64,000 nt of DNA. Source: Liolophura sinensis (lineage: Eukaryota; Mollusca; Polyplacophora; Chitonida; Chitonidae). Below are positions 30,974 through 44,000 of this stretch, one piece after another; the first letter of the stretch is position 1; each line of letters begins with the position of its first letter. The stretch is taken from contig NW_027017978.1 of the NCBI RefSeq assembly GCF_032854445.1, positions 1-64,000 on the forward strand. Direction: 5' to 3'. The translations under genes were made by a program, and so were the position numbers. The notes under the pieces are model-generated. The model did not search any database. It saw only the letters and a program-made list of their open reading frames with translations, and was not told where the DNA came from.

Positions 30974-32299
30974 ACTTACCCCAAGGTATGGACATCTCTG
31001 ATTTTTGTAAATACAAATACAGCGCTGGAAAAATGTGGATTTTTTTAGTCGCTCTGGCGGGCAACCAAGGCGTTCAACTCTGGTTGACCCCTCTCACCAT
31101 GGTTGCCACCCACTTTTTGTGTCATTTTGGTATATGATCATTTAACGTACAGTACAATAAAATGCAATGACATAAAAAATATCTGATAAAAGTGATTTTG
31201 TGATTGGTGCTGAAATGGTTAAATACGTTTTGATCCATCAGTTATGTTGCCTTTGAATACCCTTTTGAAAAGTATGAAACTAAATTTTTAGGCAGCTATA
31301 TTCATTTTCATTGATGTACGGATTGGGTGACAGTCCAATTACATTTTTGTGAACAGAATTTTTTGGACATGTATTTTTTGACCAAATTCAAAGAACGGTC
31401 GATTCATGAATGAAATGTACACTTTATCCGAATATAGCCGACATATTTCCTGGATGATACAGAAGACGGCTTATATCGTATATGTAGTAGCAGATTAGTC
31501 AAGTATGTTTTGTACGGTATATTCGACCGTGAATGTAATATTTGATGTTATATTTTGTTGTTCTGTGAGACGACACTGTAGGATGAATTAAGTTTTGTAA
31601 CAGAAGATATAAACCAAGAGAAAGGTCGTTATTAAGCGATTATACAGTACGAAGCATTTTAATTTTTACCATGTACTGTGAAGAGTTCTTTTCCATCGAG
31701 CCTCAGTAAGCGTCATTTTCATTTAGCTTGTTTATGTACGATTGGTATAACTGTGTTATGGCAAAGTAGATCCGAAGGGCAGAACTCTTAATCAGTGATT
31801 GTTTCTCCCAAGGAAAGTTCGACCATGGAAAGACTGCACTTTTGAGGACATGCATGCCTGGCTTTCCCGCCGAGCGATTCACGCGGGCGCTCAAATGCGA
31901 CTTCACACTTACGGGGTCGTCTCACATTTTCGAATGGTCATTTATCTATTTCAATTCTGTCGGATTTCTAACCGTTCACGGGTCACAACCCCCCACCCCC
32001 TTTCCCCCGCCCTCCTTTTTTTTTTTTCGGCACTAGTTGTGCTATATATGTAACTTTACCTGAATAAAGAAAATGTACTTTACACTTTGGTGTTATTCAG
32101 TTTGCTGTATATTTTCAACAATCTCCACCAAATAAACAGTTTACTATCTTCACTAGCATTAACACACACACATATATACTGGAAAATATTTCGATTTCTA
32201 CACAGCACAGTGACAGAGGCTTGTGCGGTTAGGTTAATTAAAGTGTGTACAAACAATACATGTAATTTCAATTTGTGCCCACATTATCAAACATATATG
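30974..32299. other. Non-coding part of block B, no gene seen
   Basis: Matches 4866-6263 with scattered substitutions and small indels, including an 80-bp-scale loss near 31740. A C-rich then T-rich stretch near 31988-32028 differs from copy A. Reading frames are short and not shared between copies. Confidence 0.6.
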
Positions 32300-32535
32300 G
32301 ACTGCCTCGGTGGCCTATTGGTTAGAGTGTACACCCCGAGGTCAAAATGTACCAAAGGCAATAAAATAGCACTTGTTGGCTCCAATGGCGCACAGCGCTA
32401 AGAGCTTCGAGCGGGAAACCGGACTCGTCAGCCCGATGTCAGCTTATAAAATGATTGGCTGAAGTGTCTGGTGTCTTCGGTATGGTATTTCAGTGGCGGC
32501 AGCACTTTGACCGCATTCCCCCTGCCGATCCAATA
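32300..32535 (+). mobile_element. Second tRNA-derived SINE family (copy B)
   Basis: Positional match of 6264-6500: GACTGCCTCGGTGGCCTA then TTGGTTAGAGTG, followed by the same diverged body. Present in both copies, so it predates the block duplication. Confidence 0.7.
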
Positions 32536-32764
32536 ATACACGGACCGTATAACATGACTAAGCTAACGTATAACGTGGCCACAGTAAAGAAAAATGGGCG
32601 TGCGCAAAACAAAGATAACTTTTGGAAATACATATACAAGATACACTGGTTGAGCCAATCGCTATTGCAGTGCAAACCAGACAGTTAGGAGAACATACAT
32701 ATGATGCATACTCTTCGCAGCCATCGATACATTGTATTACACTACATAGCTTGTAAATGTCCCA

Positions 32765-33410
32765 AATGTGGTAAATATGCCTTTGGACATCACTTGAAAA
32801 CGTATATGTCCTGTGTTTGTTGAAACAGATCACAGATTTTCAGCACACATAGCGTACATGGGTAGCGCTTTGCACTCAGTAATTTTCAGCTTTACAGCTG
32901 TAACGGTTTTCTCTTAACAGACCTCCAAATATGGTGGGAATTGCGCTTTTTCGCGTTTTCAACACAATTTGAGGTAAAACTACACGTCGCCAGAAAGTGC
33001 AGATTCATGATCAGGACGTCAAACTACGTCGGGTAGCATGCTTACAATGTTTGTGCCTTCATCCTAGACGCAAATGCATTTAAAATGCATCATATAACAT
33101 GGGGGCGTCAAAGTGCCAGATATAACAAATCGGCCTTTGGACAATATTTGAAGCACTGCAACTCCCTCATCTATTGACACACTTCCATGATTTTCCGCAC
33201 GCCTACAATACACACATATAGCCCTTTGCACTCAGTCATTTTCAGCTCCACAGCTGCAGCAATTTTGTGTCACGTGACCTCCAAACATGGTCTAGAATTG
33301 TACTTTTTCGCACTTTCATAGCAATTGGCGAAAAAAACCCGTGCGTCGGAGAAAGAAAAAAACACCAGATTCGTCATCAGAACATCCAACTACGCCTAGC
33401 AGCCTACTTA
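32765..33410 (+). repeat. Diverged tandem pair, unit about 320 bp (copy B)
   Basis: Counterpart of 6720-7330. Landmarks GCCTTTGGACATCACTTG and GCCTTTGGACAATATTTG start the two units, and AACTACGTCG/AACTACGCC close them. A short insert with TTAAAATGCATCATATAAC near 33070-33115 is absent from copy A. Confidence 0.6.
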
Positions 33411-33561
33411 AAACCTTGAAATTGACAACATTTTCATCGCCTGACAAATTGGCTAAGCTGGGATCAACCTCTGACATGACTGACAGGCATCAGCGGTAAG
33501 AGAAAACAAAGAAAGAAGAAAAATCATAGTTTGTACTTTTATATCTCAATCCGTGACCTGC

Positions 33562-34800
33562 CATGCACAGACTCACAGCTCTACTGATATCTAGGCCGTT
33601 GTTTGAAAGTCCACACCTGGACCAGAGCACATGGCGATGTCTGTCAATCACCCTGGCCTGGTTAGCGTATAGTAAAGAAGACAAGGCCTGCGCAAAACAA
33701 AGCTAACTTTTGCAGGTCCACTTCGTTTGCAGTTGTAGTTAGATCTCTACGCCATCCAATAGTGTACTGTATAGCTCAATGTCATCGTACAACCGTTTCG
33801 GGGTATCACGGACAGTGTAGCCGAAAGCATCAGGTCAAATACTATAAATCCAGCCCATCTTTATCTAGACAAAAAAACGGTCTTGTCATTTAAACGGTTC
33901 TAGCGTGAAAACTTGATTGGAGCTCAAATCCGTTGACAAATGCTCGAAAGAGCATGTCTTGGGCTACAATTTCGTGCAGGTAGCACATTTCTAGCTGCCA
34001 AAGCTCTCGAGTTACAGGTCATTGAAGTTGCGTCACTTTTTTTAGTTTTTTTGCTTATATCTCAAAAAGTTACACAGATATGGAAAAAATACAACCAGAT
34101 TTGGAATCAGCAGCTCAAGATGCACCAGAATACGTTGAGAACATTTGAACTTTGAGAACTTCATGCACAGACTCACAGCTCTACTGATATCTAGGCCGTT
34201 GTTTGAAAGTCCACACCTGGACCAGAGCACATGGCGATGTCTGTCAATCACCCTGGCCTGGTTAGCGTATAGTAAAGAAGACAAGGCCTGCGCAAAACAA
34301 AGCTAACTTTTGCAGGTCCACTTCGTTTGCTGTTGTAGTTAGATCTCTACGCCATCCAATAGTGTACTGTATAACTCAATGTCATCGTACAACCGTTTCG
34401 GGAGATCACGGACAGTGTAGCCGAAAGCATCAGGTCAAATACTATAAATCCAGCCCATCCCCATCTAACTCCATGTTAAAGCAATAGGATTCCCATCTTT
34501 ATCTAGACAAAAAAACGGTGTTGTCATTTAAACGGTTCTAGCGTGAAAACTATTGATCAGAGCTCAAATCCATTGACGAATGCTCGAAAGAGCATGTCTT
34601 GGGCTACAATTTCGTGCAAATTGCACATTTCTAGCTGCCATAGTTCTCGAGTTACAAGTCATTGAAGTTACGTCACTTTTTTTAGTTTTTTGCTTATATC
34701 TCACAAAGTTACGCAGATATGCAAAAAATACAACCAGATTTTAAATCAGCAGCTCAAGATACACCAGAATACGTTGAGAACATTTGAACTTTGAGAACTT
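33562..34800 (+). repeat. Young tandem duplication, offset 600 bp
   Basis: From CATGCACAGACTCACAG at 33562 and again at 34162 the sequence repeats with an exact 600-bp offset for at least the first 170 bp, and by landmarks to the end (TTTGAACTTTGAGAACTT at about 34144 and about 34784). The junction at 34161/34162 cuts directly from the end of one unit into the start of the next. The first unit has lost some internal bases (near 33855). This event is private to copy B. Confidence 0.85.
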
Positions 34801-35108
34801 TTTGTGACGTCACAAATTCGACCAATGGCGAGCTTCCAGAGTTTTGACCTGAAGTAAACCATTTTCGCAAACTTTAAAGAACTCGTAACGTACTAGCAGC
34901 ATGTCAAATTTGAAACCGATCGGTTCAGTGGTTCTTGAGAAGAAGATTTTTAAAGGTTTTACACAAAATCCAATATGGCAGCCGAACCACGTGACATAGA
35001 AAAAAAATGGAGAATTTATCCCTGGAAAATTACCGCCAGAATATGTGTGCAAAATTTGAGACCTCTATGTTGAACAGTAAAAAAGTTTCCTTGCTAACAA
35101 GGTCGGTG

Positions 35109-35371
35109 AAAAAAAAATAATAATAATAATAATAATAATAATAAGAAAAAACAGAACGATTACAATAGGGATCCCGTTCGGGAAGAACGGGATCCCTAAA
35201 AACAGAACGATTACAATAGGGATCCCGTTCGGGAGAACGGGATCCCTAATAATAATAATAATAATAAGAAAAAACAGAACGATTACAATAGGGATCCCGT
35301 TCGGGAGAACGGGATCCCTAAAAAACAGAACGATTACAATAGGGATCCCGTTCGGGAGAACGGGATCCCTA
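35109..35371. repeat. (TAA)n tract and four perfect stem-loops
   Basis: Four near-identical stem-loops at 35166-35198, 35217-35248, 35289-35320 and 35340-35371. Each has the stem TAGGGATCCCGTTC, loop GGGA (GGGAA in the first) and stem GAACGGGATCCCTA. Each is preceded by ACAGAACGATTACAA, and (TAA)n tracts with AAGAAA lie before the first and third. Stems are perfect at 14 bp. They sit where copy A has the unrelated GGATCTGC hairpin, after the same (TAA)n tract. Confidence 0.9.
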
Positions 35372-35380
35372 AAAAAGATC

Positions 35381-35955
35381 ATCTATTGCTCTAGCAAGTG
35401 ACTGAGAAGGCAAGAACGAGTGGTCTCCCCTTGACCCTCTTCCAGTTTGCAGCTTTCAAAGCGAATGGCGCGACATCGTGTGGAGAAAGAACAGACCGAA
35501 GATGTTTCATTTGTTATCGAAGTCGAGCCTCTCAGCTGTAACGTAGAATGACCAATGTAGGTAATATCTATCCAGTTTCCGTGAAGAAGAATTAGTAGGA
35601 TTAATTAGACGGACAAAAGTTCCTCCTTTGAATTAGTAAACTGACGGGTCTCGTGTCGCAGGATCAACAGATGAAAGCGTGACTGTAGTGTGTGCAACTA
35701 CAACACTTCACACAGCAGTTCGCTGTTCACCATCAGAATGATGATCTGTCAGATATAGATATTTGTTTTCAAATATATATAAGTATATTTGTTTTAAAAA
35801 TTCAGCGTTCTATTACTGGAGGGTTTGAGGGCGGTTCTAAAGACAATTGTGGCCCTATTGTTGATCAAGGAGCTCCTTCTCAGATGTTCAATGTGAAAAT
35901 GAATTGATGTCACTTTACCACGTGACACCACCTTCAAGTTTCAAATTCACAGTTT
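35381..35955. other. Right flank of block B, no gene seen
   Basis: Unique sequence, not related to the right flank of copy A. No reading frame I can support. Confidence 0.5.
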
Positions 35956-36207
35956 GCCTGCCTGGCTGAGAGGGTTAGCACGCCAGCTCGGCGCAATGAC
36001 CCAGGAGCCTCTCGCCAATGTGGTCGTTGTGAGTTCACGTCCAGCTCATGCTGGCTTCCTCTCCATCTGTATGTGAGAAGCAGCCTGAAGATGTCCGTGG
36101 GTTTCCCTCGTTCTCTGCCCGGTTTCCTCCCACCATAATGCAGGCTGCCGTGGTGTAAGTAAAATATTCTTGAGTACCACGCAAAACACCAATTAAATAA
36201 ATAAATA
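35956..36207 (+). mobile_element. Near full-length tRNA-derived SINE
   Basis: The best copy of the main family. A tRNA-like head, GCCTGGCTGAGAGGGTTAGC, gives the pol III A-box; GTTGTGAGTTCACGTCCAGC gives the B-box. The body has GTGGGTTTCCCTCG and GCCCGGTTTCCTCCCACCAT, and the tail has TAAGTAAAATATTCTTGAG, CACCAATTAAATAAATAAA. It is about 250 bp. I did not find a confident target-site duplication. Confidence 0.85.
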
Positions 36208-39200
36208 ATCAATATAAGAGCGTATACAATACAGGCATAGACAACAATCAAACAGATAGATAAACAAACAGAAGAGCATATCAGTTCCACAAACGGGGTT
36301 ACACTGACTAACTTACAATTCAATGACAGTTTGGCCCTGTTCCTTGCAAATCCATCAGCGTAAGGGCTGATCAAGTTTTCATTGAGCTTCTTGCGCAGAG
36401 TCACTCTATTCATTTCCTGTGTTTCCTTATAATTATGTTCTTTTCACGTGTTAATTTCTTTGTAGTCCCTAGCTTTTCGTTATATTGAAGGGAAAAAAAC
36501 AGTTCCCTACCGAAACTACCCCAGTACAGTTGGGTTATGCCTAGCAAAGAATTGTTTAAAGGAGATCCCCAACAACTTTATTTTCACACTAACGTTCCCT
36601 AGACACAATATTTATGGTATGTTAGTCTGTAAACTGCATTTAACAAAATGTTACATCAACTAGCTCCATCTTACGTCATGCCGGTAAGACCAGTCAGAGT
36701 TATGTAGTGAAAAACCCTGCAAAACATAGCCAAATCCATGCATTAGGCTTATCAGTGAAAGGAACAGTGGAGCTAATCTTTATGGTTTAAAAAAGTATCA
36801 CTGACAAAAATAGATAAGGTTTGAATTATATTGAATGGAAACAACGATTGGTAACACAGAGAAATGGCAATTTAAATTTTGTCTGGGATCCCGTTATGGG
36901 CTTCAAGGTGAGGCATGCTGTGGAGTATCACACGCGCACAGCGGCCTGTAGGCGAGGTGTGAACTGAGCTGGAGGGCTGCCCTGTAACCTCGTGGCTGTT
37001 GTAGGGTAAAGACTAGCAGCGCCCAACAGTTCATGGGGTGTCACAGCCTGCTGTTTCAAACAAGCAAGTAGCTAAACAACTTCTGCATTCAGGGAGTGAA
37101 AACCCGGGTGCCTTTCCCTTTTCGTTTGTTTTTTTGAGGAGGGATATTATATAAGGCTCCTTCTGCTGCGGCCTTTGCTTTTAGAAGGTACGGCTCTTAC
37201 GAGTCCCCTGTAAATTAAAGGGCGTTTTTAATGAGATTGGTTCATGTTTTCTCAATCTTTGGCATTTTATTTGGGCCATGTTTGTAAAGTTACAGTATCA
37301 TGCCTAAAGTTTTTGCAGTTGCAAGCCACACTTGGGCATGAACTAATCTTGAAAATAGCTGTAAAAGTATAGCGATTGTCTCCTGTTATCTGTGTTGTAT
37401 ACATAGAGAAGCCTCACATGCCTGCAGCAAATGTACCTCTGTGACGTCACAAGGTCAACGGTGGCTTGGTTGTAGTGGAGTAGATTTTCTGACGTTTGAT
37501 CATCAAATTCTTGTGTATTCTTTTCTGTTTTCGATGTTTTTTGAAGGAGAAGAAAACTTAAAATTATGACACTGTAGGCTGAAAAGAGAACATTTTTGTC
37601 TATCTGGTGGTGCCTGCTTGGTAATTTTGCGATTTTTCCTCCCCATACACGTAAAGCCTGAAAACGGCAAAGCTGGCATAAATCATCCATCATGTCCTCT
37701 GCCTTTAACACCCTGTAATTTATGCTGGGGGTGTGTTGCCTCTCAGCCAGTGAGAATGGTTATAACTGCTGGCTTGTTCGTGTAAACTTAGAACGTACGT
37801 CCAACATTCAGGTTTCCTGATCGTCATGCGGAAAACAAACTGTACTATTCACTACTTTATGGGCTAAAGAGTTCTGCTGAACTGCACTTCGGCGGTTTCC
37901 GACGGTAATTCTCCTCCTAACACAGAAGACTTCAGGACTAGTTCTTAAGCAAAATGGAGTCGCTCACAGCAGTCTTTGGCACTGACTTTATACTTTATCA
38001 ACTTGAGGCACATATTAGAATTTTTATAGTATGCACCTGTGAGAAAATGCATACTCTTTTAAATGGTATTTGTTTGATATTTAAGTTTTTCTTCTCCTTT
38101 AACTAATTAGAGTCGATTCAGGTGACGTTTTACCATGGATCTGCTGTTCGCAAGGCGCAACATCAGGGATCTACTATAATAATGGCCTTATCAGGTGCTA
38201 TATCCATATAATCCTTGTTTATTATCTGTGCTGTTTACAGTGTAACATGAATTCAAAAAGTTATCAGATGAGTGAAAGTGTTTGGGTGAAAGGAGTTGTT
38301 TTAGGCGTCTTTCCAAGACAGATTATTACACATGTTAATAGGACTGTTATGTTCATTTCCACCCCTTCATTATCAATTGATGGTTGTAATGGTGATAATG
38401 CTGCCATCTCAAATTTCTCATTTTTCTGCAATGCGTTATGTATCATGAATGGCAAGGCTGTTTTCATTCCTTTGCCAGAAGGATTGTGGGATGATCAGGC
38501 TGGACAAGAAGGGTGGTGCTACATATCATGGTTTATTTTTAAGACTTCTCGTCATGTATCACACATGTTATAAACATTTGTACACCACTAGTACATATCA
38601 GCTCGTGTAGCCAGTCTGGAAAGAATATTTCATAAGAGCAGTAGAAATAGTAGTGTGTTTGAAAATAGTGTTACTGGCTTGGAAACCAGTCAGAGAGCTG
38701 TCTGAAGTGTAGACTAAACCCTTGCCGACATCTCCGTATTTACGCCGCTGTTAGGTTACCATAGTTGACTTTATAGTTGCTTTGCTGATAAAAAAATTAT
38801 ACAAACATATTCTGTTGCTTGTATATTGCACCTGCTTGTTAAATAACCATACCATTTTTTTCAGCGTAGAAGATTGCATGTACTAATTTGTTTGTTTGGA
38901 CCAAAAGAACATGTACAGGTTATGGGAAGTACAATGCTAAATAGAAATTAAAAACAGACATGCTGTGGTGTGAATAAGACCAGTGCAAAACAAAAAAAAA
39001 ACAAGAAAAAAACAAAAACAAAAAAAAAAAAAACATGAACATTATAATTTAAAGTTTTTTTTCTATTTAGGATTGCCAAACTGATAGATCACCGAGTTAT
39101 TACTTTCGGTTTTGGAGGCATAATGTGCTTGTAGTGTAAAGTCATTTCTATGGTAAATACATATACATGTATTCTGTAAGACGGAGCTAGAGACCACATG

Positions 39201-40433
39201 ATTTCCTTAGTTAGTAACAAATGGCGTGAGTGAAGAAAACAGCCCTCCCAACACTATTTGCATAGGAAAATGCCTATTTTTGAATCGCTGTCAGCGATAT
39301 TGTAACCATTGGATTTGTATAATTGTCAGGTTTCCAGATGGTCTGAGTATTGCTGCAGAGCTTTTGTGAGGTTATTTTGTACAGCTAGGCATTACTGAAG
39401 TGGCAGAAAGTGATCTTTTCTTCAGTGCTTTAATATTGGGCAGCCATTTTGTTTTCGACCTCCAACTTTATTCGTCTAACAGAATGAGCTGTAAATGCAA
39501 ACTCATGCAATTCAGTGTCAGATTGTAAAGCCAACACTATTTAAGCTGTATACGAGGTGACATTGGTTAATGTGAGGTGGAATCGCATCTGATCAGTGTG
39601 CCCATGTATTACCACTAGATTAGAAGCATGATGATGAATGTTAATGACTGTTTCTGGTATAATTACTAGGGCTCTGACCCACATCTCTGTACTGTACATG
39701 TCTGCAGGCCCTTGACCAGGCTTAATGTAAGCAATTTTTTGGCCTGAGTATGGACACGGAATCTGAGAAATGTGGGCCAGGGGCTAGTTATGAGAGAAAT
39801 GCCCTCCTGATTAGAGTAGACCAGGTGTTAAGTGTGCCAAAGCAGTTCAGTTCAGCTGGCCATTGACCATGTGGTGGTCATTAGGAGGTGCTCCTCTAAC
39901 ATTGTGTTTGGCATCCACATGGGGCACCAAGTGCCCTATGCACAATTGACCCACAGGCATTTGATGCCCATCTCTTTCATGATACCCTCCGCAGAGTTGC
40001 ATGTATAGTAGCCCGTTAGCTACATGTTCAAGTCAAATGTATACATTGCTCTGAGAACATGTACACGTACAATCAACATACATGTTCTTTTTGTCTTGTT
40101 TTATTGTGACATATAAACACCCAACATCATCACCCCCATCCCAAGTTTAAATGGTACATTCAGTATAGAATTGTGATTTATCAACTAAATCGCTCAGCTA
40201 AACCAATTTTAATTTGTGCAGTAGGAATTGATTGTAGCTGATGTTAATAGGTGACAGACCATTGCCCAAAGCATTGTGTTTGCAGGATTGTGCAACGTAC
40301 AGTGGCACTTGTAGTTCTGTGAGGTTATCATGGCCTATGTATTTCACTGAACTGATATGAAATAAAGTGCAGTTATTAATTCTGCCTTTTGTGTTAAGAG
40401 TTAGGGGACAGGATGTATTTGCACTTGTCTTCA
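36208..40433. other. Non-coding stretch, no supported gene
   Basis: Only isolated, unrecognised reading frames: 122 codons on the minus strand (37343-37711) and 108 codons on the plus strand (38247-38573), neither with a motif or partner exon I can identify. An A-rich simple stretch with interspersed C and G lies at about 38985-39035. A somewhat GC-richer patch lies at 36900-37110. Promoter or first exons of the PHLDB gene could lie here, but no signal decides it. Confidence 0.4.
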
Positions 40434-41085
40434 TAAAACTGCACAACACACCATAGTCCTTCATAAAACTGTATACACACACCATAGTGCTTCATAAAAC
40501 TGCATACACGCCATAGTCCTTCATAAAGTTATATACACACCATAGTCCTTCATAACATTGTGTACACACCATAGCCCTTCATAAAACTGTATACACAGCA
40601 TAATCTTTCATAAAATTGTATTCACACCATAGCCCTTCATAAAACTGTATACACACTATAGCCCTTCATAAAACTGTATACACACACCATAGTGCTTCAT
40701 AAAACTGCATACACACCATAGTCCTTCATAAAGTTATATACACACCAGTCCTTCATAACATTGTGTACACACCATAGCCCTTCATAAAACTGTATACACA
40801 GCATAATCCTTCATAAAATTGTATTCACACCATAGCCCTTCATAAAACTGTATACACACCATAGCCCTTCATAAAACTTTATACACACACCATAGTCCTT
40901 CATAAAATTATATACACACACCATAGTCCTTCATAAAACTGTATACACACCATAGTCCTTCATAAAATTATATACACACACCATAGTCCTTCATAAAACT
41001 ATATACACACCATAGTCCTTCATAAAATAATATACACACCATAGTCTTTCATAAAATAATATACACACAATAGTCCTTCAAGATG
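40434..41085 (+). repeat. Minisatellite, unit about 29 bp (about 22 units)
   Basis: Units of the type CATAGTCCTTCATAAAACTG then TATACACAC, with length varying through the (AC)n end. A group of variant units (GCTTCATAAAACTGCATACAC, then AAGTTATATACAC, then ATAACATTGTGTACAC) appears at about 40487 and again at about 40693, a higher-order duplication of about 206 bp. Confidence 0.9.
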
Positions 41086-44000
41086 AATTTTCGGCCCTAT
41101 CCATTTACTCTTGGGAAGTGCATATTCAAGGTGCATGCTTATCTGACGTTTAATTTTCGAAAAGTTTTTGTCCATGCCATTAACTGTTGATCTAGTTTTT
41201 TTGGGAGGAAAGTGGCTGGTGGTGTATTTGTATAGATTGTTGTAGCAGGTATGGGTCTGCATCAATCTCTTGCTTGGCTCTGTTATTGGAGCCTTGTAGG
41301 TTACTTTTCCATAGATTTTGTGACCAGGTGGTGATGTATTTACAAATATATGAGGACGTGCCCATTTCTATTTTAGCAACTCTTCTCAGTTGTACTGACA
41401 TATAATAGAAAGGGGGGGGGGGGGTATACATAGACTTAAGTACGTGTACTAAATTCCAAACTGATACAGCCATCATTGTTCTGAAGATGGATTAGAGAGG
41501 CTTAAGTTGTAGGCTGAATGTTTGCGATTCCAGGTTGAGGTATTGTAAGGCTTGGCCTGTCCGCAGAGGAAAGTTAAGGATTGTGTTTTGGAAAGGATCA
41601 CAGCAGGACTGAAATAGTAGCAGGGCAAGAGTTAAGTTAAGAGGAAGAGAACCTTGTGGTTGTTGCTTATTATCAAAACATTCCCTCCCCCAGAACATTG
41701 TTCAGCTGGTGTGGAGAAGAAGGAATTGCTGCAGGATGGAGACGATGCAAGGTCTGTCAGTGCTGGGTGTAGGGGTACTGATCTCTTACCACCGAGAATC
41801 CACCTTTTTAGACCTCTGCTCTCTCAGGTGGTGCATGTACCTTTACATCAGGCTCAAACCCATTTCCATACAATCTGGGGAAGTGCATATCCTTTTTCAG
41901 AGATAAAAAAAGCCCCAAAAAGATCTAAATTTTGTATGATCATTATCTGCACGAGCATGTACCTGTTTATGTTTGTACATGTAGGCATGTGTTCTGTTTG
42001 TCTTGCCATTGTTATCTGTATTCCTTTTCCTCTCCGAGTATAAGTGAAATGGTTTGGTGGACTTACATTGCAGATGTATTGTGTGTCGCATTCAGTGTGG
42101 TATGTAAAATTGCATGTTCAGAAGCACACAAAGGCTTTAAAATGAGACTTTGGATGCCAACTGAGGAGTTTTTTTTATAATAAATTAATCAAGCTTCACA
42201 AAAAAACTTTCATGTGGCTCTCTATAAGGCGAATGGATCAGTCAGATTCAAGTAAAATTTGTCACTTAAAAAAGTCCTTGACTCCAATTTGAAACCTTGA
42301 AACTACTGCACCATGGATATGAAGATAATGTGAAGAGATTGCAAAATCATAGGTTTTAACACTTTGCCGTTTGTACCTAAATAGGGTATGATGTCCAAAA
42401 AGATGGGGAATTATATCTATTAGGGCTTAAATGTCACATTAAATGTTTTTACCATTTTATTGTTTTTATTTTCTTCGACATGAAAATTGACATTTATATA
42501 AGTTTGAATTCTAGGTGTTATGTGGACAACGTGAAATACTGTTGTAAACAGTAGTTGATCATGTGATGGTTGCAGTGCAGTGTAGCCCTAACGATTCTAC
42601 CACCCCAGAGTTTTTCAGTTCTTTGCTGCCCTAAGCTGGTGTCAGACCAACCAACATAGCACTGAGGTTTATGGAATGTCATACTGTGATCATTTAAAAG
42701 GCACCCAGTTGAGGACACATGTGGTGAACAATCACACACGCCATATTGTTTTTGCTATGTACACCCTTGCCCTTTGAGAAAGGGAGGGTGTTTGTTGTGA
42801 ACTGGTGGAATTGACAGTGTTTTTTTGGTCCAGAGTTGGAGACTTCCGCCTCGGTGACTCAGCCCCCATGTCTGCAGTGTGACATGGCAGCCACATTGGC
42901 ACTGCATGTAAGTGCATGTCGCCAGCTTAAATGTGGATTGAACTGCAAAGACCAGCTGTTTTTGCATTTTACACCAAGTGTTATAAGTAGGCATAATTGC
43001 CGACTTGCCACAGAAAGTACAATGGAATTTGTCAGAAAGATCTGACTGTTTGACTCCCAAATTTTTAGCCAGATCAGAGAATGTGGTTAAAAAAAGTTAC
43101 CTGTAATGCAGTAAAGCCTTGACTTATTGAATATGAGAGTAAATTCAGTTAACACATACTTGGAAATCTTAGTTTAATAAAAAGATTTTCTTCATATAAT
43201 CCTCATGGATGTGAAGCTGGCAGTGCTTAAAGATTCAACTACTCTCCCGAGTCCTCTTGTGTTCTTACCGTACAGAGCCAGGATAACTTTGAGCTGTCTT
43301 TTGATCAGTTATTGGTCATATGGGTGATTTGCACCATAGTTTTTCTGACTTATGATCTAAATTGTTAGCCTGCATTTTGCTCCATGTTTCCTCTCGTGTT
43401 TTCACACGTGTATGTGGTACAAGTATAAGATAGCTGTATCATATTTACTACTATTTTCTCTGGTTGTTTGCATTTGAAACTTAGGTCTGTAACAACATAT
43501 ATATTACCTGTGAGATCGCTTAGCCTGTAGTGACACCGGCTAATGAAGTGCTTACAAGGCCACAAGAAGTTCAAGTGTGGAATTAGGGTTGTTTTTCCCT
43601 CTAGCCCCAACTTGAACAGGTGTGCTGTTTGAAGTGCCGTGAGTGATGATCTGTTGCCAACAGGAAGTGTTTTTTTGATATGCTTTTGTTGCAATGAATG
43701 TGTTTAGGCCTTAATAACTTAGAATTTAGATGTTCTTGTATGAAGACATTAGGTGCACATACATGTTACTTTGCACACAGCCATTGCTGTTTTGTATCAG
43801 GTGTCAGACCCCCGAAATCTCCTGCGGTCATCAAGGAAGTTTTTAACATGGATTTTGTGGGGTGTTATGGCAAGAGGGATCATGGTGCAGAAAAGAGAGA
43901 ACGATTAACTTAGCTGTCAAAAATGGTGTTTTTGAGCCATTTTGTGTTTTTAGCACTTCTTAACATAGCAACTAGAGAATCATGTGATTTCTGATTGTAT

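Larger units (their letters stand above)
22567..35380 (+). repeat. Large direct repeat, copy B (complete)
   Basis: Same order of parts as copy A: 42-bp array, spliced-looking segments, SINE, unique stretch, second SINE, 320-bp tandem pair, 1.3-kb-type unit, (TAA)n tract with palindromes. Differences: the array is longer (about 6 kb against at least 2.6 kb); the 1.3-kb unit is not duplicated as a whole but carries its own internal 600-bp tandem duplication; and the terminal palindromes belong to another family. Sequence after 35380 is unrelated to that after 10195, so the Helentron segment is not part of a simple tandem unit. Confidence 0.85.

Noticed and set aside
35166-35371. CRISPR-like array or transcription terminators
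   Set aside because: Only four repeats, with spacers constant rather than unique, in an animal genome; perfect palindromes with TAA tracts are a dispersed repeat structure.
37343-37711. 122-codon minus-strand frame
   Set aside because: No recognisable domain, no splice partner and no second copy in the window to test conservation. It may belong to a dispersed repeat, but I cannot show it.
38247-38573. 108-codon plus-strand frame after a possible acceptor (CTGTTTACAG)
   Set aside because: No domain recognised, composition like the flanking non-coding DNA, and no downstream exon in phase.
41654-42043. 129-codon plus-strand frame
   Set aside because: No domain, no splice context; several overlapping frames of similar length suggest chance.
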